From positions 1 to 64,000 of the forward strand of contig URRQ01000002.1 of NCBI GenBank assembly GCA_900550235.1: DNA of 64,000 bases, given 5' to 3'. The notes beneath the pieces were generated by a model. That model saw nothing but the letters and a program-made list of their open reading frames with translations, was not told the DNA's origin and made no database searches. A program made the translations under genes and the position numbers. The DNA comes from an uncultured Lachnospiraceae bacterium. Its GTDB lineage: Bacteria > Bacillota > Clostridia > Lachnospirales > Lachnospiraceae. This document shows positions 34,502 through 42,929 of the stretch, in pieces; position 1 is the first letter of the stretch; each line of letters opens with the position of its first letter.

Positions 34502-36037
34502 ATGAGAAGCGGAATAAAAAGTAGAAGATGTTATAGAAAAAGATATAAACGAAAAAACAGAGCATTCAAAAATATAGTGATTATGGGAATGAGTTTGTGC
34601 ATCGTATTTGTAGCTGCAAAGATTGTTGGAAATAAAATTCCGTTCATTGGTATGTTCGTGAATGCCCCGTCCTTGGTGTTAGAAGGAGAAGAATACCCAC
34701 AGGAACTTTTGGACATGCTTTCACGGAATCCCGAGATGCGCGAGTTTGTGCTTCAGTATCCAAAGAAAAAGGGAAAAGTCTATGCAGATACGATAGGAAA
34801 CGTGAAAAAAGGGGAGTTTCCTCTTCTGATACAATGGGACGAACGATGGGGATACGGAGAATACGGCACAAGTTCTGTTGCAGTCAGCGGATGTGGACCG
34901 ACTGCACTTTCATCCGTGATTGCAGGACTAACTGGGGAGAATAGCATTACACCATATACCGTTGCACAATATGCGGAGGAAAACGGATATTATGTAGAAG
35001 GAGCGGGAACGAGCTGGGAGTTATTTACAAGTGGAAGTCGAGCGTTTGGCATAGAGGGAGAAGAGATTACATTATCGAAAAATTCAGTTTTTCAGGCGTT
35101 GAAAAATGGGCGTCCTATTATCTGCAGCATGCGCCCGGGAGATTTTACAACGGCAGGACATTTTATCGTACTGACTGGGGTTGAAGACGGGAAAATAAAG
35201 GTTAACGACTCGAATAGCAGAGAAAACAGTAAAAAATTGTGGGAGTATGAAGTTTTAGAACCACAGATTAAAAATTTGTGGGCATTTCAAAGGCGTTGTT
35301 GTTATACTAAGAGTATCAAATGGAGTGGTGGGCGAACTATGAATGAGAAGATTTTAGTAGTAGATGATGAAAAAGAAATTGCAGATTTAGTGGAATTATA
35401 TCTAAAAAGTGAAGGGTACATGGTATACAAGTTTTACAATGGAAAGGATGCATTATCTTGCGTTGAAAAAGAAACGTTGGATATGGCGATTTTGGACGTC
35501 ATGCTTCCGGATATTGATGGATTCAAAATTTGCCAAAAGATTCGTGAGACGCACTTTTATCCGGTTATTATGCTTACTGCCAAGGTGGAAGATACCGACA
35601 AGATTATGGGATTGGCAATTGGAGCAGATGATTATATATTAAAACCATTTAATCTGTTAGAGGTTGTGGCAAGAGTGAAGACACAGCTTCGAAGATATAA
35701 GAGTTATAATCGGGTAGAGGGAAGTTTGAAGCTTGAGAAGAATGAATATGACATTCATGGGCTTGTGCTCAACAAAGATACCCGGGTATGTACGCTTTAT
35801 GGAAAGACCATTCAGTTTACACCGATTGAATTTGGAATCCTTTGGTATTTGTGTGAACACAAAGGACAGGTAGTCTCTTCCGAACAATTATTTGAAGCGG
35901 TATGGGGCGAGAAATATTACGATAATAACAATACTGTAATGGCACATATTGGCAAGATCCGAGAAAAACTGCAAGAGCCGGCAAGAAAGCCTAAATTTAT
36001 CAAGACAGTATGGGGAGTTGGATATAAAATTGAGTAA
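34502..36037 (+). CDS. C39-like peptidase reading in frame into a VanR-type response regulator
   Basis: 511-residue open frame from ATG at 34502 (GGAGGTG 10 bases before; an ATG at 34484 overlaps the ribosome site). Residues 1-22 are basic, 23-43 a membrane anchor, and about 105-262 a peptidase C39-like domain outside the membrane with likely catalytic C131 (SGCGPTAL), H220 (TAGHFIVL) and N235/D236. Such domains normally end at NLWAF; here no stop follows, and 15 residues later the frame enters a full receiver-winged-helix regulator. An extracellular protease tethered to a cytoplasmic regulator with one helix would have topological conflict, so a lost stop codon or two separately translated products is likely. 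No sequence error can be excluded. Confidence 0.6.
   Translation: MRSGIKSRRCYRKRYKRKNRAFKNIVIMGMSLCIVFVAAKIVGNKIPFIGMFVNAPSLVLEGEEYPQELLDMLSRNPEMREFVLQYPKKKGKVYADTIGNVKKGEFPLLIQWDERWGYGEYGTSSVAVSGCGPTALSSVIAGLTGENSITPYTVAQYAEENGYYVEGAGTSWELFTSGSRAFGIEGEEITLSKNSVFQALKNGRPIICSMRPGDFTTAGHFIVLTGVEDGKIKVNDSNSRENSKKLWEYEVLEPQIKNLWAFQRRCCYTKSIKWSGGRTMNEKILVVDDEKEIADLVELYLKSEGYMVYKFYNGKDALSCVEKETLDMAILDVMLPDIDGFKICQKIRETHFYPVIMLTAKVEDTDKIMGLAIGADDYILKPFNLLEVVARVKTQLRRYKSYNRVEGSLKLEKNEYDIHGLVLNKDTRVCTLYGKTIQFTPIEFGILWYLCEHKGQVVSSEQLFEAVWGEKYYDNNNTVMAHIGKIREKLQEPARKPKFIKTVWGVGYKIE
35276..35308 (+). promoter_or_regulatory. Possible internal promoter for the response regulator
   Basis: Extended -10 TG-T-TATACT at 35300-35308, inside the end of the peptidase domain and 30 bases before the regulator ATG. 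A TTGTGG at 35276-35281 is 21 bases upstream, too far for a normal -35, so the promoter would rely on the extended -10. Confidence 0.45.
35339..36037 (+). CDS. Response regulator, VanR/OmpR type
   Basis: 232-residue regulator if translated from the internal ATG at 35339, which has GGTGGG seven bases before. The receiver domain starts EKILVVDDEKEIADLV; the phosphorylated residue is D53 in ILDVMLPD and the switch lysine is in ILKPF. The C-terminal winged helix includes TPIEFGILWYLCEHKGQ and VWGVGYKIE. Full-length OmpR-type regulators are this size, supporting an independent product. The kinase gene overlaps or follows directly. VanR-like by overall similarity, but no vancomycin-resistance ligase genes are near, so the target regulon is unknown. 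Confidence 0.8.
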   Translation: MNEKILVVDDEKEIADLVELYLKSEGYMVYKFYNGKDALSCVEKETLDMAILDVMLPDIDGFKICQKIRETHFYPVIMLTAKVEDTDKIMGLAIGADDYILKPFNLLEVVARVKTQLRRYKSYNRVEGSLKLEKNEYDIHGLVLNKDTRVCTLYGKTIQFTPIEFGILWYLCEHKGQVVSSEQLFEAVWGEKYYDNNNTVMAHIGKIREKLQEPARKPKFIKTVWGVGYKIE

Positions 36038-37130
36038 TAAAAAAGAGCAAATGAAAAAAATTGTACAAAAGTTGTTTTGGAAACACTTGGCGCGGTGTTT
36101 TGCTATTTCTTTTTCTTTAACGGCTGTTGTTCTGCTGTTTGGCGTAGTCATACGATGGAAAGCACACCAGACAACATGGTATGGAGAAGAAATGATATGG
36201 CTGATATGGAGTTGGTTTAAGGAAAACATGGCGATAGCGATAGCGGGTGTATTGATTGTCAGTGTGCTTTTGTCAGTGATGTATACATTGTGGATTGCTT
36301 ACTCTTATTTGAATCAGGTGTTGGAAGCAACGGAAGGGATTTATTCAGAAGAAGAGATCAGATTACCGGAAGAATTAAGAGCGGCGGAAGAGCAGCTTAA
36401 CCATATGAAATTTCAGTTGGAACGAAATGCGCGGGCGGCCAAGGAAGCAGAGCAGAGAAAAAATGATTTGATAGTATATTTGGCTCATGATTTGAAGACG
36501 CCGCTGACCTCTGTCATTGGATATCTCACCTTGCTACGAGACGAAGGACAGATTTCGGAAGAGCTGCGAACGAAATATTTATCGATTTCCTTAGAAAAGG
36601 CAGAGCATTTGGAAGATTTGATCAATGAATTCTTTGAAATAACAAGATTTAATTTATCTACACTTACATTGGAAACCAGTCGACTGAATCTGACAAGGAT
36701 GTTGGAACAGATTACCTATGAATTTCAACCGATGTTCAAAGAGAAAGAGTTGGTTTGTACGTTAGATGTTCCAAAAGATCTATACGTAAAATGGGATGTA
36801 GGAAAGATGCAGAGAGTGTTTGATAATCTTTTGCGAAATGCGGTGAATTATAGTTTTGAAGGAGGAGAGATTCTATTCTCTGTAGAAGAAACAGACGGTG
36901 AGATTCAAATGATCTGCATGAATCACGGCAATACGGTTCCGGAGGAAAAGCTTGGCCGTATTTTTGAACAGTTTTTCCGCTTGGACTCTGCCAGAACAAC
37001 AAGAAGCGGAGGAGCAGGGTTAGGTTTGGCTATTGCGAAGGAAATCATTGAACTGCATGGAGGAACGATTCATGCAGAAAGTGAAGAGGACGAGATTCGT
37101 TTTATTATCAGAATACCAAAAGAAATATAA
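36030..37130 (+). CDS. Sensor histidine kinase, VanS type
   Basis: 366 residues from TTG at 36030, which overlaps the regulator stop; ATG at 36051 is an alternative with a weak ribosome site. Two membrane helices (about residues 20-44 and 66-92) flank a short extracellular loop. A HAMP-like linker and coiled coil lead to the dimerisation helix with the phosphorylated histidine near residue 153 (LAHDLKTPLTSVIGYL). ATP-binding motifs: N box FDNLLRNAVNYS, G1/F boxes LGRIFEQFFRLD, G2 GGAGLGLAIAKEI. The kinase would phosphorylate the adjacent VanR-type regulator. A terminator follows. Confidence 0.9.
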   Translation: MSNKKEQMKKIVQKLFWKHLARCFAISFSLTAVVLLFGVVIRWKAHQTTWYGEEMIWLIWSWFKENMAIAIAGVLIVSVLLSVMYTLWIAYSYLNQVLEATEGIYSEEEIRLPEELRAAEEQLNHMKFQLERNARAAKEAEQRKNDLIVYLAHDLKTPLTSVIGYLTLLRDEGQISEELRTKYLSISLEKAEHLEDLINEFFEITRFNLSTLTLETSRLNLTRMLEQITYEFQPMFKEKELVCTLDVPKDLYVKWDVGKMQRVFDNLLRNAVNYSFEGGEILFSVEETDGEIQMICMNHGNTVPEEKLGRIFEQFFRLDSARTTRSGGAGLGLAIAKEIIELHGGTIHAESEEDEIRFIIRIPKEI

Positions 37131-37131
37131 G

Positions 37132-37163
37132 AAAGGCGGAGGTCTGTATGGCTTCCGCCTTTT
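37132..37163 (+). terminator. Terminator after histidine kinase
   Basis: AAAGGCGGA and TCCGCCTTT arms followed by a T. Confidence 0.8.
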
Positions 37164-37243
37164 GATGGATGAAACTATTGACATATTAGTGTAAAATAAT
37201 GTAAGGTAAATTTCAGAATGTAATATAAAACAGGAGATTATAA

Positions 37244-39046
37244 ATGAATATTTTAAATATAGAACATGTCAGTAAAATATATGGAGAAAAAGTAATTTTT
37301 GACGATGTGTCCTGTGGGATTCAGGAGAGAGAAAAAGTTGGAATTATAGGAATCAACGGAATGGGAAAAACAACACTCCTTCGAATGATTGCAGGATATG
37401 AAGAACCGGACGAGGGGCAGATTGCCCGTCAAAAGGGACTGCGTTTGGCATATCTTCCACAAAACCCGGTGTTTCCTAAAGATGCAACGATATTGTCCTA
37501 TGCATATGACGGAATTCCGGATACAGACTGGACAGCAAAAAGTGAAGTGAAAAGTGTGTTGAATAAACTGGGAATCACAGAGTATGAAGCAAAGATCGAG
37601 ACGTTATCCGGAGGTCAGAAGAAAAGGGTTGCGTTAGCCAAAACAATTGCAACATCTTTTGATGTTTTATTATTGGACGAACCAACGAACCATTTGGATC
37701 AGGATATGATTGCATGGTTGGAAGAATATCTGAAGAAGTATAATGGTGTTGTAATTATGGTGACTCACGATCGCTATTTCTTAGATAAGGTAACCAATCG
37801 TATTTTGGAAATTAGCCGTGGAAGTTTGTATAGCTATGAGGCAAATTATACAAAGTTTTTGGAAATGAAAGCACAGCGGGAAGAAATGGAGCTGGCATCG
37901 GAGCGCAAGAGACAAAGTGTGCTTCGCATGGAATTGGAATGGGCAAAACGTGGATGCCGCGCCAGAACGACGAAGCAAAAAGCTAGGTTAGACCGTTTGG
38001 AAGTGTTGAAAAATGGGAAAGCACCTGTATCAGACGCAGTTGCAGAGATTGATTCTGTAGAGACGAGAATGGGAAAGAAAACCATTGAGCTGCATCATAT
38101 CAGTAAAAGCTACGGGGAGAAGAAGCTCATTGATGATTTCGATTATATCGTGTTAAAAAATCAAAATCTTGGGATTATTGGTCCGAATGGATGCGGAAAA
38201 TCCACTCTGTTAAAAATTATTGCAGGAATCATAGAGCCGGATGAAGGATATGTGGAGATTGGAGAGACGATTCGTATCGGTTATTTTGCACAAGAGATTC
38301 CGAAATTTGACACAAAACAAAAGGTGATTGATTATGTAAAGGATATTGCAGAATACATTCCGACAAAAGACGGAAGAATTACAGCATCTCAGATGTTGGA
38401 GAGATTTTTGTTTACGCCGGAAATGCAATATGGACAGATTGAAAAATTGTCAGGCGGAGAGAAAAAACGTCTATATCTGCTCAGTGTTTTGCAGGCCGCG
38501 CCGAACGTATTGATTTTTGACGAAGCGAATAATGATATTGATATTCCGACGATGACCATTCTAGAGGACTATTTGAATTCATTTCAAGGAATTGTGATTA
38601 CGGTTTCCCATGACCGCTATTTTTTGGACAATGTGGTAGATCGTATTTTTGAATTTGACGGAGAAGGTCATTTGAAGCAATACGAAGGAGGCTATACAGA
38701 TTATTTGACGGCAAAACAGCGGGAAATGATACCGGAGCAGTCAAACAGCTCTGAGAACAAAGAAAATACAAAGAAGGATTGGAAGAAGAACAGACCTGTA
38801 AAATTAAAGTTTACGTTTGCGGAGCAAAAGGAATACGAGACGATCGATGAGGTGATTGCTGAATTAGAAGAGAAAATTGAGCAGTTGGATCAGGACATGA
38901 TGAAACATGCAACCAATTCGGTGAAACTTTCAGAATTAAGTGAATTAAAAATGGAAGCAGAACAGAAATTGGAAGAGAAAATGGATCGTTGGGTATATTT
39001 AAATGATCTGGCAGAAAAAATAGAAGAACAGAAAAATCAAAAGTAG
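37244..39046 (+). CDS. ABC-F family ATPase (Uup-like)
   Basis: 600-residue soluble protein with two ABC domains, no membrane part; ABC-F proteins act on the ribosome. Domain 1: Walker A GINGMGKTT near residue 35, LSGGQKKR, LLDEPTNHLD. Domain 2: GPNGCGKST near residue 310, LSGGEKKR and Walker B LIFDEANNDID, where the usual DEPTN is DEANN. The interdomain linker is rich in charged residues (ARTTKQKARLDRLEVL). A C-terminal coiled coil of about 80 residues (FAEQKEYETIDEVIAELEEK) is the Uup hallmark. RBS AACAGGAGAT. Role may be ribosome or DNA maintenance rather than antibiotic protection. Confidence 0.9.
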   Translation: MNILNIEHVSKIYGEKVIFDDVSCGIQEREKVGIIGINGMGKTTLLRMIAGYEEPDEGQIARQKGLRLAYLPQNPVFPKDATILSYAYDGIPDTDWTAKSEVKSVLNKLGITEYEAKIETLSGGQKKRVALAKTIATSFDVLLLDEPTNHLDQDMIAWLEEYLKKYNGVVIMVTHDRYFLDKVTNRILEISRGSLYSYEANYTKFLEMKAQREEMELASERKRQSVLRMELEWAKRGCRARTTKQKARLDRLEVLKNGKAPVSDAVAEIDSVETRMGKKTIELHHISKSYGEKKLIDDFDYIVLKNQNLGIIGPNGCGKSTLLKIIAGIIEPDEGYVEIGETIRIGYFAQEIPKFDTKQKVIDYVKDIAEYIPTKDGRITASQMLERFLFTPEMQYGQIEKLSGGEKKRLYLLSVLQAAPNVLIFDEANNDIDIPTMTILEDYLNSFQGIVITVSHDRYFLDNVVDRIFEFDGEGHLKQYEGGYTDYLTAKQREMIPEQSNSSENKENTKKDWKKNRPVKLKFTFAEQKEYETIDEVIAELEEKIEQLDQDMMKHATNSVKLSELSELKMEAEQKLEEKMDRWVYLNDLAEKIEEQKNQK

Positions 39047-39061
39047 CGAGAAAGAGGGATT

Positions 39062-41083
39062 ATGACAGACGGTACAATTTTTTTAGAAGAGGTAAAAGAG
39101 AAATTAAACAGCAGGATTCATGCATTGCAGCAGGATTTGGAAGAAGGAGAAAAAGATATAGCCGGCATGCAGGAATATTACTGGGATAATTATACTGAAA
39201 TGGATGAATACGGCTATGAAAATTACGATAATCAGCAAGCGCTGTTTCGACAGGCAAGTGCAAATGAAGAAAAAGCGAAGTTGATGCATCGTTTTATGAA
39301 AATGCAGGATTCTCCGTTTTTTGGAAGAGTAGATTTTATATTTGATGGAGAAGACGAAGCGGAGACTTTCTACATCGGAATTGGAAATTTTGCAGAAAAA
39401 ACAGGAAGTGTTCCGTTGATTTATGACTGGAGAGCGCCTGTCAGCGGATTGTTTTATGATTTTGATAAGGGGCCGGCATCTTATCAAGCGCCGGCCGGGT
39501 TAATCGAGGGCGAAATCGCATCGAAGTGGCAGTATAAGATTCGAAATGGGAAGATGGTATATGGCTTTGAAAGCGATATGATGATTGATGATGAAATATT
39601 AAAACAAGAATTGGGAAGCAATAGTGATGTGCAGCTCAAGAATATTGTCCGAACAATTCAAAAAGAGCAAAATGCGATTATCCGAAATACGAAGGATAAG
39701 ATTCTTGTAATTCAAGGTGTTGCCGGAAGTGGGAAAACATCGATTGCGTTGCATCGAATCGCATACCTTCTCTATCATGACAGGAAAAATTTAAAATCCT
39801 CCAATATTTTAATACTCTCACCAAATAGTGTGTTTGCGGATTATATTTCGCATATTCTTCCAGAATTGGGAGAAGAAAATATTCAGGAAATGAGCTTTGA
39901 TATTTTTGCTTACAAAGAATTAAAAGGCACGGTAGTAGACTGTGAAGACCGTTTTCATCAAATTGAGCAACGGATGGAACAAAAAGATCCTGAAGCAGAA
40001 CGAAGAAATAAGGAAAAACAGTCGCAATATTTTATAGGTTTGGTGGAAGGCTTCCTTGTAGAGCTGGAAGATCGTTTGATGGATATTCGGGATATCGAAT
40101 TCAAAGGAATGCGGAAAACGGAACAAGAAATCATCGAATTGTTTTATTATAAATTCCAGCATTTGCCGATTCTAGCTCGTATGGAAGCTGTCATGGAATA
40201 TTTTATTGATGAATATGAGACTTTATATCAAAAGGATGTGACAGAAGAAGAAAAAGAACTGCTTACAGAACAATTTATGAAGATGTATGTAACGAGAGAT
40301 TTGTATGAGATCTACAACTGGTTGATGGAAGAAGGAGGGTATCTGACATTACCGGGGGTTCCATATGAGAGAAGAGTTCTTGCATATGAAGATGTTTACC
40401 CAATGTTATACTTAAAGCATCGATTAGATGGAACGAAAGCGAGGAGCAATATCAAGCATCTGGTGATTGATGAAATGCAGGATTACAGCTACTTGCAATA
40501 TGTGATTTTGGAAGGAATGTTTTCCTGCAAGATGACAATTCTAGGAGACAAATCTCAGACGATTGATCGTGAAAGCCAAGATGTTATGAGATTCCTTCCG
40601 AAGATTTTTGGGAAAAATATTCGGAAGATCGTAATGAATAAAAGCTATCGAAATACGGTGGAGATTGCCCGTTATGCAGAAAAAATCGTAGGTGATACGA
40701 ATATGGAATTGTTTGAACGTCATGGAAAAGAAGTAGAAGAAGCGAGTTGTATTTCTATGGATGAAGCGGTAGAAAAGGTATGTTCACGCGTGAATTTAGG
40801 AGAAGAAGGATTTGAAACAGCAGCTGTAATTACTATGACGGAATGGGAAGCAAAAGTACTGTATCGCAAGTTTCAAGAAGCAGGGATGGAAGTTTCCTAT
40901 ATTGACAGAGATAGTACTTCTTTTAAAAAAGGACTTACGGTTACTACGTTTTATATGGCAAAAGGATTGGAATTTGACCAGGTATTTGGTGTTTCCAAGA
41001 TGTGGAATACAGGGTTTGCAGGACAAGCGAAGTATATCTGCGCAACAAGAGCTCTTCATGAATTGTATATGTATGAAATTTAG
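39062..41083 (+). CDS. HelD-like UvrD/Rep-family helicase
   Basis: 673 residues. Superfamily 1 motifs: GVAGSGKTSIALHRIAYLL (Walker A, near residue 219), LVIDEMQDYSYLQY (Walker B), LGDKSQTIDR (motif III) and VTTFYMAKGLEFDQVFG with YICATRALHELYMYE at the end. An N-terminal helical region of about 200 residues (YIGIGNFAEK, YDWRAPVSGLFYDF) is typical of HelD, an RNA polymerase-associated motor that clears stalled complexes. RBS AGAAAGAGGG. It starts 15 bases after the ABC-F gene, so both may share a transcript. Confidence 0.88.
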   Translation: MTDGTIFLEEVKEKLNSRIHALQQDLEEGEKDIAGMQEYYWDNYTEMDEYGYENYDNQQALFRQASANEEKAKLMHRFMKMQDSPFFGRVDFIFDGEDEAETFYIGIGNFAEKTGSVPLIYDWRAPVSGLFYDFDKGPASYQAPAGLIEGEIASKWQYKIRNGKMVYGFESDMMIDDEILKQELGSNSDVQLKNIVRTIQKEQNAIIRNTKDKILVIQGVAGSGKTSIALHRIAYLLYHDRKNLKSSNILILSPNSVFADYISHILPELGEENIQEMSFDIFAYKELKGTVVDCEDRFHQIEQRMEQKDPEAERRNKEKQSQYFIGLVEGFLVELEDRLMDIRDIEFKGMRKTEQEIIELFYYKFQHLPILARMEAVMEYFIDEYETLYQKDVTEEEKELLTEQFMKMYVTRDLYEIYNWLMEEGGYLTLPGVPYERRVLAYEDVYPMLYLKHRLDGTKARSNIKHLVIDEMQDYSYLQYVILEGMFSCKMTILGDKSQTIDRESQDVMRFLPKIFGKNIRKIVMNKSYRNTVEIARYAEKIVGDTNMELFERHGKEVEEASCISMDEAVEKVCSRVNLGEEGFETAAVITMTEWEAKVLYRKFQEAGMEVSYIDRDSTSFKKGLTVTTFYMAKGLEFDQVFGVSKMWNTGFAGQAKYICATRALHELYMYEI

Positions 41084-41110
41084 AAAATTGTTTGGATTAG
41101 GAAAAGTTGC

Positions 41111-41139
41111 TTGACAATTTGCGTGAAAATTGCTATTAT
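41111..41139 (+). promoter_or_regulatory. ilvN-ilvC promoter
   Basis: Perfect TTGACA at 41111-41116, 17-base spacer, TATTAT at 41134-41139 with a TGC extension. One of the strongest promoters in the window. Confidence 0.85.
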
Positions 41140-41141
41140 AT

Positions 41142-41165
41142 AAAAACAGAACGCACTCTGTTTTT
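41142..41165 (+). other. Palindrome at ilvN transcription start
   Basis: AAAAACAGA and TCTGTTTTT, perfect 9-bp arms around ACGCAC, starting a few bases after the -10 box. It could be a repressor operator or, as RNA, a tiny attenuator-like hairpin followed by a U-run. No T-box or leader peptide fits in the 47 bases before the start codon. Confidence 0.5.
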
Positions 41166-41186
41166 GGAGAAAGTAGAGGGAAGCTT

Positions 41187-41690
41187 ATGAAGAAAAAAAT
41201 ATTTTCACTATTGGTTCATAACAATGCAGGTCTTCTTGCCAGGGTGGCAGGACTTTTTAGCAGACGAGGATATAGTATCGATAGTATTACGTCCGGAACA
41301 ACGATGGATGAACGTTTTACAAGAATTACAGTTGTTGCAAGAGGCGATGAACAGATTCTATCCCAAATTGAAAAACAGCTTTTGAAGTTGGAAGATGTGA
41401 TTGATATTAAAGTTCTTGCAGATGGAGAGTCGGTTTGCAGAGAATTGATTATGGTTAAAGTTATGGCAAATGCATCTGAAAGAGCTGAAATTATTTCTGT
41501 AGCGGATATTTTCCGTGCGAAGATTGTAGATGTAGAAAAAGAGTCACTTGTACTGGAACTTACCGGAACAGAATCAAAAGTAGAAGCGTTCTTAAGTCTC
41601 TTGGAAGGCTACAACATACTGGAACTGGCGCGTACCGGAATTACAGGATTATCAAGAGGCATAAAAGGAGTCAAATATATCGACGACTAA
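41187..41690 (+). CDS. ilvN: Acetolactate synthase small (regulatory) subunit
   Basis: 167 residues from ATG at 41187 after GGGAAGCTT. N-terminal ACT domain begins FSLLVHNNAGLLARVAGLFSRRGYSIDSI (about residues 5-33), the typical valine-binding fold, followed by the second ACT-like domain ending GLSRGIKGVKYIDD. It binds and activates the catalytic subunit (IlvB/IlvI), which is not encoded in the window. An upstream in-frame ATG at 41130 lies inside the promoter. 23 bases upstream of ilvC. Confidence 0.92.
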   Translation: MKKKIFSLLVHNNAGLLARVAGLFSRRGYSIDSITSGTTMDERFTRITVVARGDEQILSQIEKQLLKLEDVIDIKVLADGESVCRELIMVKVMANASERAEIISVADIFRAKIVDVEKESLVLELTGTESKVEAFLSLLEGYNILELARTGITGLSRGIKGVKYIDD

Positions 41691-41713
41691 AAGGTTAAAG
41701 GAGGAAACAAATC

Positions 41714-42724
41714 ATGGCAAAAATCTATTATCAGGAAGATTGTAACTTATCATTGTTAGAAGGGAAAACAATTGCTGTCATCGGTTATGGAAGTCAAGGA
41801 CATGCACATGCATTGAATGCAAAAGAATCAGGATGTCACGTGATCATCGGCCTTTACGAAGGAAGCAGATCATGGGATAAAGCTGTGGCGCAGGGATTTG
41901 AAGTTTATACAGCAGCAGAAGCAGCAAAAAAAGCAGACATTATCATGATTTTGATTAATGATGAGAAACAGGCAAAAATGTACAAAGAATCCATTGAACC
42001 GAATTTGGAAGAAGGTAATATGTTGATGTTTGCTCATGGTTTCGCAATCCATTTTGGACAGATTGTTCCTCCAAAGGGTGTGGACGTAACAATGATCGCA
42101 CCAAAAGGACCAGGACATACAGTTAGAAGCGAATATCAGGAAGGAAAAGGTGTTCCTTGTCTGATCGCTGTACATCAGGATGCAACAGGTAAAGCACACG
42201 ATCTTGCGCTTGCATATGCGCTTGCGATTGGTGGAGCAAGAGCCGGTGTTCTTCAGACAACATTTAGAGAAGAGACAGAGACAGATCTTTTTGGAGAGCA
42301 GGCAGTTCTCTGTGGTGGAGTTACCGCTCTTATGAAAGCAGGCTTTGAGACATTGGTAGAAGCCGGATATGAACCGGAGAGTGCATATTTTGAATGTATC
42401 CATGAAATGAAATTAATCGTAGATTTGATTTACCAGTCTGGATTTGCAGGTATGAGATATTCTATTTCCAATACAGCAGAATATGGCGATTATATTACAG
42501 GACCTAAGATTGTAACAGATGAAACGAAGAAAGCGATGAAGAAGATCTTGTCTGATATTCAAGATGGAACATTTGCAAAAGACTGGTTATTGGAAAACCA
42601 GATCAACGCACCGCATTTCCAGGCAATGAGAAAGAAAGAGGCTTCACATCAGCTAGAAGAAGTAGGGGTTGAACTTCGTAAATTATATAGCTGGAGCGAT
42701 GGAGCAAAATTAATTGATAACTAA
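41714..42724 (+). CDS. ilvC: Ketol-acid reductoisomerase
   Basis: 336-residue class I enzyme converting acetolactate to dihydroxyisovalerate with NADPH. The Rossmann motif is VIGYGSQGHAHALNAKESG, with the phosphate-binding S/R region after it (YEGSRSW). C-terminal knotted domain with conserved acidic ligands: TFREETETDLFGEQAVLCGG and ECIHEMKLIVDLIY. RBS AAGGAGGAAACAAATC. Downstream terminator. Confidence 0.95.
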   Translation: MAKIYYQEDCNLSLLEGKTIAVIGYGSQGHAHALNAKESGCHVIIGLYEGSRSWDKAVAQGFEVYTAAEAAKKADIIMILINDEKQAKMYKESIEPNLEEGNMLMFAHGFAIHFGQIVPPKGVDVTMIAPKGPGHTVRSEYQEGKGVPCLIAVHQDATGKAHDLALAYALAIGGARAGVLQTTFREETETDLFGEQAVLCGGVTALMKAGFETLVEAGYEPESAYFECIHEMKLIVDLIYQSGFAGMRYSISNTAEYGDYITGPKIVTDETKKAMKKILSDIQDGTFAKDWLLENQINAPHFQAMRKKEASHQLEEVGVELRKLYSWSDGAKLIDN

Positions 42725-42734
42725 AGAGTAAGGT

Positions 42735-42773
42735 AAATGCGTACAGGTGCGAGAGGTGTCTGTACGCATTTTT
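42735..42773 (+). terminator. Terminator after ilvC
   Basis: AAATGCGTACAG (42735-42746) and CTGTACGCATTT (42760-42771), perfect 12-bp arms, followed by Ts. Confidence 0.9.
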
Positions 42774-42864
42774 CTATGTGGTTGTTGGGTTAAGGATTAA
42801 TAGTATAGATATAAAAAGAGAATTGATAAAATTTAACAAATAAAATACACTTTTTCTGAAGTTA

Positions 42865-42873
42865 TGGTATAAT
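42865..42873 (+). promoter_or_regulatory. Extended -10 promoter of PRTase-like gene
   Basis: TG-G-TATAAT at 42865-42873, about 55 bases before the start codon. No convincing -35. Confidence 0.6.
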
Positions 42874-42929
42874 ATGTACAAAGTACAGATTATATTATCG
42901 TGGATAGTTATACAAGGAGGCATACTACT

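Noticed and set aside
37178..37207. Promoter before the ABC-F gene
   Set aside because: A perfect TTGACA at 37178 exists, but no -10 at 16-18 bases is better than TAAGGT, so it is not listed as a feature.
41101..41186. T-box or leader-peptide attenuator before ilvN
   Set aside because: Only about 40 bases lie between the transcription start and the start codon, too short; no leucine/valine codon run or T-box core is present.
41870..42403. Minus-strand open frame of 177 codons
   Set aside because: Antisense to ilvC; Cys/Phe-rich translation typical of the reverse of an A-rich gene.
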